This document shows, piece by piece, positions 1-6,928 of a DNA stretch of 64,000 nucleotides (position 1 is its first letter; the number at the start of each line of letters is the position of its first letter). Below the pieces are notes generated by a model. That model was given only the letters and a program-made list of their open reading frames with translations. It was not told the origin of the DNA and did not search any database. The stretch spans positions 1,683,501 through 1,747,500 of the forward strand of contig NZ_JAATJM010000001.1 of the NCBI RefSeq assembly GCF_011927945.1, written 5' to 3'. The position numbers and the translations under genes were made by a program. The DNA comes from Brevundimonas alba (GTDB lineage Bacteria > Pseudomonadota > Alphaproteobacteria > Caulobacterales > Caulobacteraceae).

Positions 1-1287
1 GGTGTGGGCGATCAGCGAGCCCTTGGAATAGATGTCCCCGCCGGGCCCGGTCGGCCTGTTGTAGACGTCGTCCACGGTCTGGGCCCGTCGCGACACCACC
101 GGGGCCCGGTTGATCAGCCCGTCGCGCTGGTCGGCCAGTTCGCGCTGCATGTAGCGGTCGCCGCGAAGCCACCCGGCGAAGAGCGGCTGCATATAGCTGC
201 CCAGCCCCTCGTGCAGCCACATGTCGTCGGCGTTCCAGTTGGTCAGCTGGTTGGCGAACCACTCGTGTGAGAATTCGTGCTGCAGCAGCTCGTCGTAGCC
301 CCGCTCCTCGATCGCATAGCCGTTGCCGTAGGCGTTCAGCGTCTGGTGCTCCATGCCCAGATACGGCGTCTCGACCACCCCCATCTTCTCGCCGCCGAAC
401 GGGAAGGGTCCGACATAGGCCTCGAAGAAATCCAGCATCTGCGGGAATTCGGCGAACAGCCGCTGCACGTCCTCGGGCTTGTCCGACTTCAGGTGCCAGT
501 AGTGCATCGGGATGACGTTGCCGAAGCGGCTGCGGTACTCGCCCGAGACCTCCTCAAATGGCCCGACGTTGACGTTCACGGCGTAGATGTTGGGATCCCC
601 GATGGTCCAGTTCCACGTCGTGGTGCCGTCGCCGTTGTCGGTCTTGCCCTGGAAGACGCCGTTGCCGGGCGCGACCAGGTTGGAGGGCGCGGTCAGGTGC
701 AGGTCGACCCGGCCCGGCTCGGCGTTGGAGTTGTCGATGCAGGGGAAGATCAGGTCGCAGCCGTCCAGCTGGACGGCCGTGCCGATCCAGGGCTCGCCGC
801 CGGGAGCGGTCGCCCAGACCCAGCCGCCGTTCCAGGGCGCCCGCCGCGCCGTATGCGGGTGGCCGCCGTAGGCGATGCGAAGGGCCGTCGTCTCGCCGGC
901 CGCCAAGGGGCGGGGCAGCTGGATGGTCATGCGGCCTTCCGGATTGCTCCAGCGGTCGCGGGGGATGGTCTGGCCGTCGACCTGAACGTCCGAGACGTCG
1001 AACAGGGCGTCCAGTTCGACCACCAGCGCCTCAACCGGCGACAGGACGGTGAAGTCCAGCACGGTGACCCCGCGCATGGCCTTGTCCTCGGGCAGGACGG
1101 TGATCGACACATCGGCCTTGTCGAAGCGGACGGCCTCCTGCTCGGGCGTGCGCGGCTGGTCGGTCTCGAGGGTGAAGGCCGAGGCCTGCGGGCCGCCGGC
1201 GGCGTTACGGTCCTGGGCCACGGCGGCGGTCGCCATAAGCGCCAGCACGCTGGTCATCGCCACGGCACGTCCAAACGTTCTCAGCAT
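1..1287 (-). CDS. M1 family metallopeptidase (aminopeptidase N-like), 3' end outside window
   Basis: Zinc metallopeptidase of the M1 (gluzincin) family, probably exported, trimming N-terminal residues from peptides. I translated the minus strand from an ATG at 1287; the frame stays open to the window edge (429 codons), so the C-terminus is missing. Residues 1 to about 22 form a signal peptide ending in an AxA-like site. The zinc site HEFSH lies at about residues 337-341 and the third ligand Glu follows after 18 residues within HEGLGSY, the exact HExxH-x18-E spacing of M1. A GMEHQ sequence just upstream replaces the usual GAMEN exopeptidase motif, as in cold-active/LTA4H-like subgroups. A purine-rich AGGATGGGG precedes the start. 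Family call is firm; substrate is unknown. Confidence 0.9.
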   Translation of the reverse strand, partial: MLRTFGRAVAMTSVLALMATAAVAQDRNAAGGPQASAFTLETDQPRTPEQEAVRFDKADVSITVLPEDKAMRGVTVLDFTVLSPVEALVVELDALFDVSDVQVDGQTIPRDRWSNPEGRMTIQLPRPLAAGETTALRIAYGGHPHTARRAPWNGGWVWATAPGGEPWIGTAVQLDGCDLIFPCIDNSNAEPGRVDLHLTAPSNLVAPGNGVFQGKTDNGDGTTTWNWTIGDPNIYAVNVNVGPFEEVSGEYRSRFGNVIPMHYWHLKSDKPEDVQRLFAEFPQMLDFFEAYVGPFPFGGEKMGVVETPYLGMEHQTLNAYGNGYAIEERGYDELLQHEFSHEWFANQLTNWNADDMWLHEGLGSYMQPLFAGWLRGDRYMQRELADQRDGLINRAPVVSRRAQTVDDVYNRPTGPGGDIYSKGSLIAHT

Positions 1288-1361
1288 CGCCAAGCCCCAT
1301 CCTGTTGACCGGCGGGACGGTAGGCGATGAGTCCGCCCCGACAAATGAACTCCCTGTAATC

Positions 1362-1700
1362 TTAGCCGTCGAAACCGTGCGCCTTACGCTGCGCCTTGGT
1401 GGCTCGGCGCGCCCACGCCTTGTCGATCTGCTCGCGCAGGCGGCTGTCGTCAGCGGCGGCAAACCGCACCAGCACCGCCGGCCAGCCCTCGAAATGCGGG
1501 GTCTGGAAATAGGTCTGCGGCTCGGTCTCCATCAGGAAGGCCACCGTGCCGTGGTCGAGCGCCAGCGCCAGCGCGCCGGCCTCCCGACTGTCGTTGACGA
1601 TCCAGTGGCCGCGCACCCGCACGCAGCGCCCGCCATGCAAGGTCGAATCCTCGGCGCCGGGCCGGGTCAGGGCATAGGCGAACATCTCGTCGCGCGTCAT
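1362..1700 (-). CDS. MmcQ/YjbR family DNA-binding-like protein
   Basis: Small single-domain protein (112 aa) of the MmcQ/YjbR (CyaY-like fold) family. It starts MTRDEMFAYALTRPGAEDS, the typical opening of this family, and contains the conserved stretch around TPHFEGWPAVLVRF. The open frame extends upstream to 1751, but that would run through the rpmB terminator hairpin, so I chose the internal ATG at 1700. The biochemical role of the family is not settled; DNA binding is suggested from structure only. It lies directly downstream of rpmB on the same strand, separated by a terminator, so it probably has its own promoter or relies on read-through. Confidence 0.75.
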   Translation of the reverse strand: MTRDEMFAYALTRPGAEDSTLHGGRCVRVRGHWIVNDSREAGALALALDHGTVAFLMETEPQTYFQTPHFEGWPAVLVRFAAADDSRLREQIDKAWARRATKAQRKAHGFDG

Positions 1701-1733
1701 GGGACCAGCCTGCCCCCGTCGCGCGCAAAGAAA

Positions 1734-1759
1734 AAGGGCCGGTGTTTCCACCGGCCCTT
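1734..1759 (-). terminator. Intrinsic terminator of rpmB
   Basis: Perfect 11-bp inverted repeat (1734-1744 and 1749-1759) with a 4-base loop, followed on the minus strand by a T-rich run (TTTTTCTTT). It sits 25 bases downstream of the rpmB stop codon. Confidence 0.85.
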
Positions 1760-1784
1760 CAGAACTTTGTGCGGCAGTCGCCGA

Positions 1785-2081
1785 TCAGGCGGCGGCTTGC
1801 TCGGCCAGCTTGGCCTTGACCTGGCGCTTGATGCGCTGGGCGGCGACCGACAGCTGCTCGTCGCGGGCCTTGACGATGAACGGGTCCAGGCCGCCCTTGA
1901 AGTCGAGGGTGCGCAGCGCGGCGTTCGAGATGCGCAGCGAGAAGGTCTGGCCGAGGGCCTCCGAAGCGACCTTGACCGTCTTCAGCGACGGCAGGAACCG
2001 GCGCTTGGTCTTGATGTTCGAGTGGCTCACGCTGTGGCCGACCATCGGGCCGATACCGGTGAGTTCGCAACGACGCGACAT
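1785..2081 (-). CDS. rpmB: 50S ribosomal protein L28
   Basis: Structural protein of the large ribosomal subunit. The 98-aa product begins MSRRCELTGIGPMVGHSVSHSN and continues with the conserved NIKTKRRFLPSL block of L28; length is normal for alphaproteobacteria, which carry a C-terminal extension (here lysine/alanine-rich, ending EQAAA). A GGA-containing ribosome binding region precedes the ATG, and a strong terminator follows, so it is probably monocistronic. No rpmG (L33) partner is adjacent. Identity is clear. Confidence 0.97.
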   Translation of the reverse strand: MSRRCELTGIGPMVGHSVSHSNIKTKRRFLPSLKTVKVASEALGQTFSLRISNAALRTLDFKGGLDPFIVKARDEQLSVAAQRIKRQVKAKLAEQAAA

Positions 2082-2290
2082 CTGACTATCCTTCGGAGCG
2101 GTCCACGATACGAAGCGGACGCATGAAACAGGTGCGCGCGGGAGGTCATCCCGCGCGAGAGGGGGGCGTATAGAGGAGGAGTCGCCGCGCCGTCAAGACT
2201 TGCAGCCGCATCGAAGCCGTTCAGCCGCCGTTCAAATCCCGCCATATATCGGCATTAGTCATGAGACCGATGTTCAAACCCGGAACCGCC

Positions 2291-2764
2291 ATGAAGCCGT
2301 CCGTCCTCGCCCGTGTCGCCGCCACCGCCGCGCCCGTCATCGCCGGCGCCCTGTTCCTCGCCGCGCCCGCCGCGCCGCAGGCGGCCATGTCGCCCCAGTC
2401 CAGCGCCGACACCGTCCTGCCGGGCTACTGGCAGTACACCACCAGCGCTGTCGGCGTGCGCGACACCGAAACCAAATGCGTCCGCCCCAGCGAGATCAAC
2501 CGCTTCTTCGGCGGCCTGTCGACGCGTCGCTGGCAGTGTACCTATCCGGTGCGCCAGGTCGGCAACGGCAACGCCCGCTTCGAAGGCGTCTGCACCGACC
2601 ACAAGGGCCGGCGGGTCAACATCCGCCTGAACGGCACCTACCAGCAGGAGAGCTTCTCCTTCCGCGGCGGGGCCCAACTGGCGCGAGGCACGCCTTACCT
2701 GCCGGCCTCGATCACGGCTCGCCGCCTCGCCGCCCAGTGCCCGGCCAACGCCGAGTATTTCTGA
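2291..2764 (+). CDS. DUF3617-like exported protein
   Basis: Predicted periplasmic protein of about 157 aa. The chosen ATG (2291) starts a classic signal peptide (MKPSVLARVAATAAPVIAGA, then an alanine-rich region to about residue 32). An in-frame ATG at 2261 would add ten residues before it and has no better ribosome site. The mature part, with LPGYWQYT, two internal cysteines near TKCV and WQCT, and a late AQC, looks like the DUF3617 family, whose members are small secreted proteins of unknown role. It lies alone between divergent rpmB and the glycosyltransferase operon. Family call is moderate. Confidence 0.6.
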   Translation: MKPSVLARVAATAAPVIAGALFLAAPAAPQAAMSPQSSADTVLPGYWQYTTSAVGVRDTETKCVRPSEINRFFGGLSTRRWQCTYPVRQVGNGNARFEGVCTDHKGRRVNIRLNGTYQQESFSFRGGAQLARGTPYLPASITARRLAAQCPANAEYF

Positions 2765-2972
2765 GGGCTCGGGCGGCGTTCAGGCCGGGTTCACCGCCGG
2801 TAGCCTCTTTGGCGGAACGTCCCGGGTCGTGAGTGCATTCAACCGACAGTTCGTCGGGGGCTGAGTTCGGCCCGACCGCTTTAGTCTGGTCTGGCCCATT
2901 TTTTCCGCGTCCCCTGATTTCCGGATTCCCGGCGACCTGCCTTCCGCCTCGCTGAGGCCCCGGGCGAAGGCG

Positions 2973-4331
2973 ATGCGGCGCGCCTTCGCCACGCCGCCCC
3001 CGCGACGGCGGCTGCTGTACGTCCCGGTCCACGCCAAATTCGTCATCGCCCTGAGCCTGGCCATCGCCTGGACCGGGTTCAGCGTCTGGATGTCCCAGCG
3101 GTGGCTCGCCGACCTGGCGGAGATCGTCACCCCGGCGGGGGCCCTGATCATCATCGGCTTCATCGCCTATGTGCCCGGGTTCATGAACGCCTTCCTCGTG
3201 GCGACCATCCTGATCGACCGAAGGCCGATCCACCGGCCGCCGATCGCCTATCCGCCCGTCAGCATTCTGGTCGCCTGCTATAATGAAGCGCTCAACATCG
3301 GCGACACCCTGACCAGTCTGGCGCTTCAGGATTATCCCGGTCCGTTCGAGGTCATCATCCTCAACGACGGCTCGACGGACGACACCCTGATGGCGACGGC
3401 GCGCATGATCGGCGCGTTGCAGGCGCGGACGCACGGCACGCTCAGACTGGTGAATTTCGCGGCGAATGCGGGCAAGTCCGCCGTGCTGAACCGGGGGCTC
3501 GGGATCGCGGCGCACGACCTCATCGTCACCGTCGACGGCGATTGCTGGCTACGTCAGGACGCCCTGACCCGGATCGTCGAACGGAAGCTGTCGGACCCCA
3601 GGGGGACCGAGGCCGTCGCCGGCTCCGTCCTCGTCCGCAACTCCCGCCGTAACCTGCTTACGGCGGCGCAGGAGTGGGACTATTTCCACGGGATCGCGGC
3701 CGTGAAGCGCATGCAGAGCATGTTCCACGGCACCCTTGTGGCGCAGGGCGCGTTCTCGCTCTACACGCGCCGCGCGCTGCTCAGCGTCGGTGGTTGGCCC
3801 CCCTGCGTCGGCGAGGACATCGTAATCACCTGGGCGTTTCTCAAAGCCGGATACCGGGTCGGTTACGCCGAGGACGCCCTCGTCTTCACCAACGTCCCGC
3901 ATGAGTTCCGGCAGTTCGCCAACCAGAGGCGGCGGTGGTCGCGGGGTCTGATCGAGGCGTTCGCGGCCCACTGGCCCATGCTGTTCAAGTGGCGGCTCTC
4001 GACCCTGTTCATCTGGTGGAATCTGCTCTTCCTGCCACTCGACCTTGTCTACACCTTTGCCTTCATTCCCGGTCTCGTGCTGGCCCTGTTCGGCATCTAC
4101 TGGATCGCCGGGCCGCTGACGCTGGCCGTGCTGCCGCTGGCGGCGCTGTGGAACTGGTTCATCTTCCGGGTGCAGCGAAAGATGTTCCGGGCGCAGGGCC
4201 TGCGCGTCCGACGCAATCCGGTCGGCTTCCTCTTCTACGTCTTCGCCTACAGCCTGCTGATGCAGCCCGTGTGCGTGGCGGGGTATTTCGCCGAGGTCGC
4301 CGGGCTTCGCAAAACATGGGGCACGAAATGA
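2973..4331 (+). CDS. Membrane family 2 glycosyltransferase (PgaC/BcsA-like processive synthase)
   Basis: Inner-membrane glycosyltransferase of 452 aa that probably polymerises and exports a beta-linked polysaccharide. Two N-terminal membrane segments (about residues 23-40 and 52-80) lead into a GT-A domain starting PPVSILVACYNE. The processive-synthase signatures are all present: NDGSTDD (131-137), DGD (188-190), GED (280-282) and QRRRW (318-322). C-terminal membrane segments lie around 345-400 and 425-445. The stop codon overlaps the ATG of a beta-barrel-like gene (ATGA), so the two are translationally coupled. The architecture suits PgaC/HmsR-type poly-N-acetylglucosamine synthases, but no deacetylase or PgaD partner is here; the sugar is unknown. 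The start could lie a little downstream. Confidence 0.85.
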   Translation: MRRAFATPPPRRRLLYVPVHAKFVIALSLAIAWTGFSVWMSQRWLADLAEIVTPAGALIIIGFIAYVPGFMNAFLVATILIDRRPIHRPPIAYPPVSILVACYNEALNIGDTLTSLALQDYPGPFEVIILNDGSTDDTLMATARMIGALQARTHGTLRLVNFAANAGKSAVLNRGLGIAAHDLIVTVDGDCWLRQDALTRIVERKLSDPRGTEAVAGSVLVRNSRRNLLTAAQEWDYFHGIAAVKRMQSMFHGTLVAQGAFSLYTRRALLSVGGWPPCVGEDIVITWAFLKAGYRVGYAEDALVFTNVPHEFRQFANQRRRWSRGLIEAFAAHWPMLFKWRLSTLFIWWNLLFLPLDLVYTFAFIPGLVLALFGIYWIAGPLTLAVLPLAALWNWFIFRVQRKMFRAQGLRVRRNPVGFLFYVFAYSLLMQPVCVAGYFAEVAGLRKTWGTK

Positions 4332-5275
4332 TCAGCGCCGCCCGCTGTATTATCACCGCCGCCGCTCTCGCGGGCGCATCCGCCGCCGTGGCGGAAGAGC
4401 GGCCCTACTATGAAGACGTCTCGACCGGGCAGCGGCCGCTGAACCCTGGGGTCGGCGCGGATGTCTTCTATTCGTCGGACGCCGATGAATCCGAGACGCT
4501 GAAGCTCGGCCTCAACCTCGACTGGGACTGGCAGGGGCCGGACAGCTATCAGGGCGTCCGGATCGAAACGGCCCGTTTCACCCCGCTCGGCACGGAAGGG
4601 CTCGAGGAGGAGCGGATCTATTACCGGTTCGCCCGCAAGGGTTCGACCTGGTCGTCCGCGGGGATGATCGGCACCAATGGCGAGACCCTGATCGGCTCTG
4701 TCAGCGTCTATAACGACAGCCCCCGGCGGCAGGAGTATTTCGTCGAGCGCGACCGGCTCGAGACGCCGCAGGGTCTGGCCGCAGACGCCTACACCACCCT
4801 CGCCGGCGCCGCGCTGGACGTACCGCTCGATGACTTCAACAGCCTGACCTTCCTGGCAGGGCTGCAGGACTTCGGCGGCGATAATCTCCGGACGCACCTG
4901 CGGGCCCGGTACGTCCATGTGGTGAAACCGGAGTGGGGTCTGAGCGCCCAGCTGCGGACCCGCTATTTCCAGAACAGCGAGCCGGCGGAGGGCGACTACT
5001 TCTCTCCTCGCTGGTACGTCGAGCTTCTGCCGACGGTTCAGGTCCAGCGCTTCCACGACGGCTGGCGGTATCAGGTCGCCGTGGGCCTGGGCGCGCAGCG
5101 GGACGCCGACACCGACTGGCGCGCCGCCCGCTTTTTCGAGGCCTCGGTGACCAGCCCGAAGATCAATCGCGAATGGTATGTGAAGGCGTCGGTCGTTCAC
5201 AGCAACACGCCCGGCGCGAGCGGCTACGCCTACGACTACAGCCAGCTGAACATCGCCCTGACCCGCGGCTTCTGA
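4328..5275 (+). CDS. Putative outer-membrane beta-barrel protein coupled to the glycosyltransferase
   Basis: Exported protein of 315 aa with a signal peptide (MISAARCIITAAALAGASAAVAEE, cleavage near residue 22). The mature sequence alternates polar and aromatic residues in short segments such as ARYVHVV, AQLRTRYFQN, RWYVEL and YQVAVGLGA, and ends in a terminal phenylalanine (ALTRGF), the usual C-terminal signal of outer-membrane barrels. No cysteines or helical membrane spans are seen in the mature part. Its ATG overlaps the stop of the glycosyltransferase by 4 bases, so I infer it works with that enzyme, perhaps as a porin-like exit path like the barrel of PgaA. I do not recognise a named family. 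The frame also runs open far upstream inside the glycosyltransferase, which I treat as shadow. Confidence 0.75.
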   Translation: MISAARCIITAAALAGASAAVAEERPYYEDVSTGQRPLNPGVGADVFYSSDADESETLKLGLNLDWDWQGPDSYQGVRIETARFTPLGTEGLEEERIYYRFARKGSTWSSAGMIGTNGETLIGSVSVYNDSPRRQEYFVERDRLETPQGLAADAYTTLAGAALDVPLDDFNSLTFLAGLQDFGGDNLRTHLRARYVHVVKPEWGLSAQLRTRYFQNSEPAEGDYFSPRWYVELLPTVQVQRFHDGWRYQVAVGLGAQRDADTDWRAARFFEASVTSPKINREWYVKASVVHSNTPGASGYAYDYSQLNIALTRGF

Positions 5276-5308
5276 CCGCGCGCCGGTCGCGGAGCGCGCG
5301 CAAAGCAA

Positions 5309-5334
5309 AAGGCCCGGGATCGCTCCCGGGCCTT
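5309..5334 (-). terminator. Intrinsic terminator of carD (possibly bidirectional)
   Basis: Perfect 11-bp inverted repeat (5309-5319, 5324-5334) with loop TCGC. On the minus strand it is followed by TTTTGCTTT, so it fits carD best; it could also stop transcription arriving from the barrel gene. Confidence 0.8.
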
Positions 5335-5359
5335 CAGTCTATTCAGCGTCGTCGGCCTT

Positions 5360-5911
5360 TCAGGCGGCTTCGGCTTCTTCCGCGGCCTCGGCGGCGGCGA
5401 TGACGGCCTTCTTGGCGCTCAGCGACTTGCCGAGCAGCTCGACGGCGGCGTCCTTGTCGATGCGGTTGGCCGCGGCGACTTCGCGGGCCATGCGGTCCAG
5501 CGCCGATTCATAGAGCTGCCGCTCCGAATAGGACTGTTCCGGCTGGCTGTCGGCGCGGTGCAGGTCGCGGACCACTTCAGCGATCGAGATCAGGTCGCCG
5601 GAGTTGATCTTGGCTTCGTATTCCTGCGCGCGGCGCGACCACATGGTGCGCTTGATGCGGGCGCGGCCCTTGAGGGTGGTCAGGGCCTTCGACACGACGT
5701 CGTCGGCGGCCAGCGAACGCAGGCCGGCGGTCTTGGCCTTCTTGGTCGGCACCCGCAGGGTCATCTTCTCGTGGTCGAAGGTCACGACGTAGACCTCCAG
5801 CGACATGCCCGCGACTTCCTGGGTCTCGACCGCCGCCACCTTGCCGACGCCGTGCGCCGGATAGACGACAGCGTCGCCAACCTTGAATTCCAGACCAGTC
5901 TTGTTCGTCAT
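5360..5911 (-). CDS. carD: CarD/CdnL family transcriptional regulator
   Basis: RNA-polymerase-binding regulator that stabilises open promoter complexes, notably at rRNA and growth genes. The protein (183 aa) starts MTNKTGLEFKVGDAVVYPAHGVGKV, the N-terminal RNAP-interaction (Tudor-like) domain of CarD, and has an all-helical C-terminal half with basic and tryptophan-containing segments (KRTMWSRRAQEYE). The frame stays open 20 codons further upstream, but the ATG at 5911 has a good AGGAA ribosome site and matches the family start. The C-terminus is alanine/glutamate-rich, a common alphaproteobacterial tail. It is followed by a strong terminator; a candidate promoter lies about 215 bases upstream. 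Confidence 0.93.
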   Translation of the reverse strand: MTNKTGLEFKVGDAVVYPAHGVGKVAAVETQEVAGMSLEVYVVTFDHEKMTLRVPTKKAKTAGLRSLAADDVVSKALTTLKGRARIKRTMWSRRAQEYEAKINSGDLISIAEVVRDLHRADSQPEQSYSERQLYESALDRMAREVAAANRIDKDAAVELLGKSLSAKKAVIAAAEAAEEAEAA

Positions 5912-6234
5912 GTCATTCCTTTCCCGGCGCGGAGGGCGGGCGAGACGAAAAACGCAAAGACGGAGACGCATCGGCCGGCGGCGGAAAGCCGTCGGAGCGA
6001 GATGTCAGTCGTCGAAACGGAAACGGATCACCAAACCTCTGGCCGATCCCGTCTTCGTGGACGGGATTCTGTCGCAAACGCGGGCGGCGCGAAGAAATCG
6101 CAGACCGCCCGACCCAATGACAGTAACCTATCACAAATCTGCGGAATTTCAAAACGTCCACAGCGTCAGTACGCGGAACGCTGTAAAACCTCTCCGGATT
6201 GTGAATGCGTCCGGCCCGGTCAGGCGAACGCCGA
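5912..6234 (-). promoter_or_regulatory. carD upstream region with candidate promoter and hairpin
   Basis: This 323-base gap holds no convincing gene. On the minus strand TTGAAA (6147-6152) and TAGGTT (6125-6130), 16 bases apart, form a plausible sigma-70-type promoter for carD. A perfect 8-bp inverted repeat (6046-6053 and 6060-6067, 6-base loop) would lie in the leader RNA; it lacks a U-tract, so it may be a leader structure rather than a terminator for fdxA. Confidence 0.35.
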
Positions 6235-6576
6235 TCAGGAACCCTTGCCCGGCGCGGGCGAGAAGTATTTCTCGAACTTGCCGGTTTCGCGCTCGAACTG
6301 TTCGGCGTCGGAGGGCGGCGCGCCCTTGACCGTGATGTTCGGCCAGACCTTGGCGTATTCGGCGTTGACCATCAGCCACTTGCCGTCGGGCTCGTCCTCG
6401 GTGTCGGGCTTGATGGCGTCGACCGGGCACTCCGGCTCGCAGACGCCGCAGTCGATGCATTCGTCCGGCGCGATGACGAGGAAGTTCTCGCCCTCATAGA
6501 AGCAGTCGACGGGGCAGACCTCGACGCAGTCCATGAACTTACATTTCACGCAGGCGTCGGTGACGATGTAGGTCAT
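6235..6576 (-). CDS. fdxA: Seven-iron ferredoxin (FdxA)
   Basis: Low-potential electron carrier with one [3Fe-4S] and one [4Fe-4S] cluster. The 113-aa product begins [20 protein letters not shown], then CPVDC, and has a second [13 protein letters not shown] motif, exactly the arrangement of alphaproteobacterial FdxA. The C-terminal extension ([13 protein letters not shown]) is also typical. The gene stands between carD and the S4/helicase pair on the same strand. The downstream 65-base gap to the S4 gene stop suggests it may be partly co-transcribed with those genes. Its redox partner cannot be told from this window. Confidence 0.95.
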   Translation of the reverse strand: MTYIVTDACVKCKFMDCVEVCPVDCFYEGENFLVIAPDECIDCGVCEPECPVDAIKPDTEDEPDGKWLMVNAEYAKVWPNITVKGAPPSDAEQFERETGKFEKYFSPAPGKGS

Positions 6577-6640
6577 TGAGCGGAAGGCGTTCGCGGTTGA
6601 GGGGGACGGGCTGCGCAGATGACCCCGGCGGCGGGCGGTG

Positions 6641-6928
6641 TCAACCGGGACCCGCGTCGCGCGCGGCGTACAGGGCTCGCGCCTCCTCCGCCGGACCCCG
6701 CCTTTCGCCCAGCGCCTCGACCGTCAGATCGACCAGCCGGCCGCCGAGGGCGAACACCAGACCGTCGCCGACGTGGACGCTGCGGCTGGGCTTGTCGAGC
6801 CGGGTCTGCACGCCGTTGTGGGTCAGCCGCACGGCCCCCCGCTCGACCATGGCGGCGGCAAGAGACCGGCTCTTCGCGAACCGCGCCCGCCACAGCCAGA
6901 CATCGATACGGCAGCTGGTTTCGTTCAC
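6641..6928 (-). CDS. S4-domain RNA-binding protein (Hsp15-like)
   Basis: Small RNA-binding protein (95 aa) with an S4 domain, starting [19 protein letters not shown] and continuing with the [22 protein letters not shown] core, as in Hsp15 (HslR), which rescues stalled 50S subunits carrying nascent chains. The start is a GTG (6926-6928) overlapping the TGA of the upstream helicase by 4 bases (GTGA), so translation is coupled. The partnership with a SUV3-like RNA helicase suggests a joint role in RNA or ribosome quality control; that part is inference. Confidence 0.85.
   Translation of the reverse strand: MNETSCRIDVWLWRARFAKSRSLAAAMVERGAVRLTHNGVQTRLDKPSRSVHVGDGLVFALGGRLVDLTVEALGERRGPAEEARALYAARDAGPG

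Noticed and set aside
3935..4327. Open frame continuing upstream of the beta-barrel gene
   Set aside because: It lies inside the glycosyltransferase in another frame and has no signal peptide; the ATG at 4328 starts a clear signal sequence.
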